The notes beneath the pieces are model-generated. The model was given only the letters and a program-made list of their open reading frames with translations. It did no database searches and had not been told where the DNA came from. A program made the position numbers and the translations under genes. A stretch of DNA of 64,000 nucleotides. Origin: Beduinella massiliensis. Its GTDB lineage: Bacteria; Bacillota; Clostridia; Christensenellales; Aristaeellaceae. The stretch covers positions 2,635,605-2,699,604 of the forward strand of contig NZ_LT963430.1 of NCBI RefSeq assembly GCF_900199405.1, read 5' to 3'. Below are positions 60,002 to 64,000 of the stretch, piece by piece; positions within the stretch are counted from its first letter, which is position 1, and each line of letters starts with the position of its first letter.

Positions 60002-61129
<1,128 letters not shown>

Positions 61130-62407
61130 TTACAGTCGGTCCATGACTGCATCCACCGCTGCCGCCGCGTCGCGCGCGATTGCATCGATGGACTGCGACG
61201 CGTCGATGCGCACGATACGCGCTGGCGCGCGGCGCGCAAGTTCCTCATAGGCTTCGTATACGCGCGTGTGAAAGCCCAGTTTTTCCTGCTCGATTCGATC
61301 CAGCGCCCGTTCACTGCTGCGCCGCGTCATCGCTGTCTGCGGCTCCACGGCGAAATAAAGCGTCGCGTCCGGCATCGTGCCGTCGATCGCCGGCGCGTTC
61401 ATCTCCATCACCGCGTCAAGCCCCAAGCCGCGCGCCGCTCCCTGATAAACCGCGCTGGAATCTACAAACCGATCGCAGACCAGCACCTTGCCCGCCTCAA
61501 GCGCCGGACGGACGACCTGGCGCACATGCTGCGCCCGACCCGCCGCGTAGAGCAGCGCTTCCGTCTGCGCGCACATCTCGCCGTAAGCTGGGTCGAGCAC
61601 GAGCCTGCGTATTTCCTCCGCAATCGGGCATCCACCCGGCTCCCGCGAGCGCAGTACATCGTAGCCGCGCGCGCGCAGATGTTCGCAAAGCCTTTCAATC
61701 TGAGAGGATTTACCTGATCCATCCAGCCCTTCAATGGAAAGAAAAAAACCCGCTTCCGCCTTGACGCCAGGCAGCAGAATTCTTTGCAGCGCGTCCACGT
61801 TTTCCGCAATATGCGTCGCGCCCGCGTTCACGAGTTCCGCCTTCGACCCGTACCCATACAGCACGCCGATGGTGTCGATCCCGTTCTGCCTGCCGCCCGT
61901 GATGTCGTAATGGCGGTCGCCGACCATGACCGGCCGCTCACAGCCCTCCGGCAGCGCATCGCGCACGATGCTTGCCTTATCCGCGTGATGATCGCTCATC
62001 GTGATGCCGACCGCGCGATCGAAGAAGCGCCACAGGCCGAAATATCTCAGAATGCGTTCGGCAAACACGATCGGCTTCGCCGTGGCCAGACAAACCCGAA
62101 TTCCCTGGCGCTTCAGCGAGCGAAGCAGAACCGGGATGCCCGTATAAACGGCGTTCACCGACCACCCAACCGCGTCAAAGTCTTCCCGATAATACTCGAC
62201 GGCTTGGGCCGCCTGCTCGTTGTCCATCCCGAAAATCTGCTGAAACGACTCAAAGAGCGGCGGGCCGATAAACCGCCGCAGCACCTCCGGATCGAAATCC
62301 GCGTATCCCATCTTTCGGGCTGCATATCCCGCCGAACGCATGATCCCCGGGGCAGACTCCGTCAGCGTACCATCCAAATCGAACAACACAGCGTCATATG
62401 GAAACAT
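61130..62407 (-). CDS. HAD-family phosphatase fused to thymidylate kinase
   Basis: A 425-residue fusion. Residues about 1-213 are a phosphoglycolate-phosphatase-like HAD domain: nucleophile loop VLFDLDGTLTES, motif II in LATAKP, motif III/IV in VMVGDRHYDITGG. Residues about 220-425 are a complete thymidylate kinase: P-loop IEGLDGSGKSSQ, DR motif REPGGCPIAEEIR, and VCDRFVDSSAVYQGAARGLG with LID. The second half phosphorylates dTMP to dTDP; the first removes phosphate from a small phosphorylated molecule, perhaps a nucleotide by-product. In Bacillus tmk is a separate gene near yaaO and holB. I see no stop or frame break between the halves. Confidence 0.93.
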   Translation of the reverse strand: MFPYDAVLFDLDGTLTESAPGIMRSAGYAARKMGYADFDPEVLRRFIGPPLFESFQQIFGMDNEQAAQAVEYYREDFDAVGWSVNAVYTGIPVLLRSLKRQGIRVCLATAKPIVFAERILRYFGLWRFFDRAVGITMSDHHADKASIVRDALPEGCERPVMVGDRHYDITGGRQNGIDTIGVLYGYGSKAELVNAGATHIAENVDALQRILLPGVKAEAGFFLSIEGLDGSGKSSQIERLCEHLRARGYDVLRSREPGGCPIAEEIRRLVLDPAYGEMCAQTEALLYAAGRAQHVRQVVRPALEAGKVLVCDRFVDSSAVYQGAARGLGLDAVMEMNAPAIDGTMPDATLYFAVEPQTAMTRRSSERALDRIEQEKLGFHTRVYEAYEELARRAPARIVRIDASQSIDAIARDAAAAVDAVMDRL

Positions 62408-62465
62408 ACTTTTTTCTCCTCAGCATTCGTTCAAATCCGCCGGCAAGGCCATCGCGTTTCGGCTT

Positions 62466-63836
62466 TTACGCGCGCACGCAGAGCAGTTTCCCCTCTTCCA
62501 GCCCAAAGCGCCAGCGCGGCGCAGCGCGCAGCAATGCCTCCGCAACGGATTCGTCGACGATCTCCCCGGGGGTCACGAGCGGCACGCCCGGCGGATAAAG
62601 CCCAGCGCTGACGGCCGCGATACGCCCGACCGCCTGCTGCGGCAACACCGCCTCCTGCGGGGAGAGCGCGGCCTCCCGCACCGAAAGCGCGCGCCGGGGC
62701 GGTATCGGCAGCGTGGGCACGTCGGATAACGCTGCTGCGCCGCGCGGCAGCGCGCTAAGCGTCCGCGCCGCGCGCGTCAGCCAATCCGCTGCGTCCAGGA
62801 TCGATGGGATGAACACGACGCGCCGGTCGTCCGCCATCTCCGCATCGATCCCCTGTTCTGTTAGCGCTTCCTGCACTTCCCAGCCCGTGCGCCCATGTGC
62901 GGCGCAATCCACGACGACCCGGAGCGGGTCGCAGGTGATTCCCGCCGCCCGCCAGCCATCCTGCGCGTTTTCATAGCCCGCGGCACGCAGGAGCTCCCAA
63001 AATGCGTCGATTCGCCCTTTGAGCTCCGTCAATTCTGCAAATCCGCGCTCGTCCATCATCGCCCGGGCGCTGTCCAACGTCTCCATGATGAGAAAGGACG
63101 GACTGGACGAGTGCACCATGCGCAGGGTACGAAGCAGACGGTTCGCGTCCACCGTCTGCGCGGCATGAAGCACCGCGCCTCCCGTCAGCGCGGGCAGCGT
63201 CTTGTGCGCACTTTGCACCCAAAGATCCGCCCCCAGCGCGCCCGCGCTTTGCGGCGCATTTTGCCAGGGCAGGTGTGCCCCGTGCGCCTCGTCTACGCAC
63301 AGCAGCATTCCCAATTCGCGGCATGCCCTCGCGATAGGCACGGCATCCACGCAGATCCCAAAATAATCCGGCCGCGTGAGCAAGACCGCACGCGCCGCCG
63401 TGTGGCTGCGCATCGTCTTTACGACGTCTTCCGGCAAAAAGAAGGGGGCGCCGTCCCGCGTCAGCCTCGGCTCGACGAAGACCGGCCGCAGGCCGCCCCA
63501 TACGCACGCGGAAATCGCGCTGTGGTGCGCATTTCGCGGCAGGATCACCTCGCCGTCCGGCGCCGCAGCGTAGAGCAGCATCGCGAGCATGCCGCTGGTC
63601 GATCCGCCCGTCAAAAAAATCGTGTGCGCCGCACCGCAGGAAGCGGCGTACAAGGCCTGTGCGCGCGCGATGCCGCCGCACGGCGAAAAGAGATCGTCCG
63701 TCGGGCCGATCTCCGTCGTATCCAGGGCGCTATTCACCCATTCCGCAGGCAGGCGTCCTTTGTGTCCAGGCATGTGCAGCCGAACGCGCCCCGATGCCCT
63801 ATGCAGCATGTCGAGCATCGGCGTCTCACTTCGCAT
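62466..63836 (-). CDS. Orn/Lys/Arg decarboxylase-family PLP enzyme (YaaO-like)
   Basis: A 456-residue aminotransferase-fold I enzyme. RLHMPGHKGRLP at the N-terminus is the family signature, and SAHKTLPALTGG carries the Schiff-base Lys212; TGGSTSGMLAMLLYA, VDEAHGAHL and the C-terminal decarboxylase-like domain follow. In Bacillus the relative YaaO also lies before tmk. It probably decarboxylates a basic amino acid, but its small size leaves open a different substrate. A 58-base gap separates it from the HAD-Tmk gene. Confidence 0.93.
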   Translation of the reverse strand: MRSETPMLDMLHRASGRVRLHMPGHKGRLPAEWVNSALDTTEIGPTDDLFSPCGGIARAQALYAASCGAAHTIFLTGGSTSGMLAMLLYAAAPDGEVILPRNAHHSAISACVWGGLRPVFVEPRLTRDGAPFFLPEDVVKTMRSHTAARAVLLTRPDYFGICVDAVPIARACRELGMLLCVDEAHGAHLPWQNAPQSAGALGADLWVQSAHKTLPALTGGAVLHAAQTVDANRLLRTLRMVHSSSPSFLIMETLDSARAMMDERGFAELTELKGRIDAFWELLRAAGYENAQDGWRAAGITCDPLRVVVDCAAHGRTGWEVQEALTEQGIDAEMADDRRVVFIPSILDAADWLTRAARTLSALPRGAAALSDVPTLPIPPRRALSVREAALSPQEAVLPQQAVGRIAAVSAGLYPPGVPLVTPGEIVDESVAEALLRAAPRWRFGLEEGKLLCVRA

Positions 63837-64000
63837 GCCGCACAGCCTCCTCGATTCGATTGCAGAGCGCTGCCGAAGGCGCGAAAACCGCCGCGTGCTC
63901 CCTTCCCTCCTGCCGGTAGACGAGTACGTGTGAAGCGCGCTTCGCCGGGCAAAAACGGGTGACCGTCCGATACGTCTTCTTCAGGCGCTCGCCCTTTGTA
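63826..64000 (-). CDS. 3' end of an unidentified gene
   Basis: On the minus strand an open frame runs in from the window edge for 57 residues (TKGERLKKTYRTVTRFCPAK then a segment with SHVLVYRQEG and IEEAVRHAK) and stops at 63826-63828, overlapping the start of the decarboxylase gene by 11 bases. The overlap and codon pattern support a real coupled gene. Too little is visible to name it. Confidence 0.55.
   Translation of the reverse strand, partial: TKGERLKKTYRTVTRFCPAKRASHVLVYRQEGREHAAVFAPSAALCNRIEEAVRHAK

Overview
The window is about 64 kb of a GC-rich chromosome from a Gram-positive anaerobe of the class Clostridia (Bacillota). Evidence: strong AGGAGG-type ribosome binding sites, TTGACA/TATAAT promoters, a BlaI/M56 module, YitT, an EndoA-type MazF, HD-GYP, a 2-hydroxyacyl-CoA dehydratase-type activase, and a 16S gene with Clostridia-like sequence. 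Finer placement (possibly an uncultured gut lineage near Christensenellales) is only a guess. Most genes lie on the minus strand in short, tightly overlapping operons.

Layout. 0-3.6 kb: a tandem P-II-like protein, a small glutaredoxin, an ANTAR regulator and CTP synthase. 3.7-11.1 kb: a BlaI-type repressor with two very long M56 sensor peptidases whose extracellular parts carry an undescribed repeat; promoter and two operator-like palindromes are visible. 11.2-16.0 kb: a BMP-type nucleoside ABC transporter. 16.1-21.3 kb: YitT, then birA, P1 peptidase, acpS, NAD(P)HX repair enzyme and an orphan MazF. 21.4-26.1 kb (+): MoxR, DUF58 and transglutaminase. 26.2-29.0 kb: a class M sirtuin with a zinc macrodomain (a reversible ADP-ribosylation pair), a flavin-type oxidase-fold protein and a divergent HxlR regulator. 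29.1-30.7 kb (+): an ECF sigma factor with a putative membrane anti-sigma. 30.8-38.0 kb: MATE transporter, ATP-type PEP carboxykinase, RsmA, a DUF5317-like protein, an HD-GYP protein and, just before it, a 26-residue peptide gene whose ribosome binding site lies in a hairpin.

38.2-43.0 kb: a CoA-dehydratase activase system split into two genes behind a MarR regulator. 43.1-50.2 kb: an SGNH-like membrane protein, DUF3048 lipoprotein-like protein, class A serine hydrolase, polysaccharide deacetylase, SppA-like peptidase, GNAT and O-antigen ligase-like protein, mostly cell-envelope functions. 50.2-54.5 kb: RpoD, a flippase and a PrsA-like foldase with a coiled-coil insertion. 54.7-59.9 kb: a complete minus-strand 16S-23S-5S rRNA operon with no tRNA, with clear promoter, terminator and processing stems. 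60.0-64.0 kb: MnmA, an HAD-thymidylate kinase fusion, an Orn/Lys/Arg decarboxylase-family protein and the end of an unidentified gene.

No insertion sequences, phage genes, CRISPR arrays or tRNA genes were seen. The best candidates for undescribed biology are the BlaI/dual-M56 repeat sensors and the hairpin-controlled peptide beside the HD-GYP gene.
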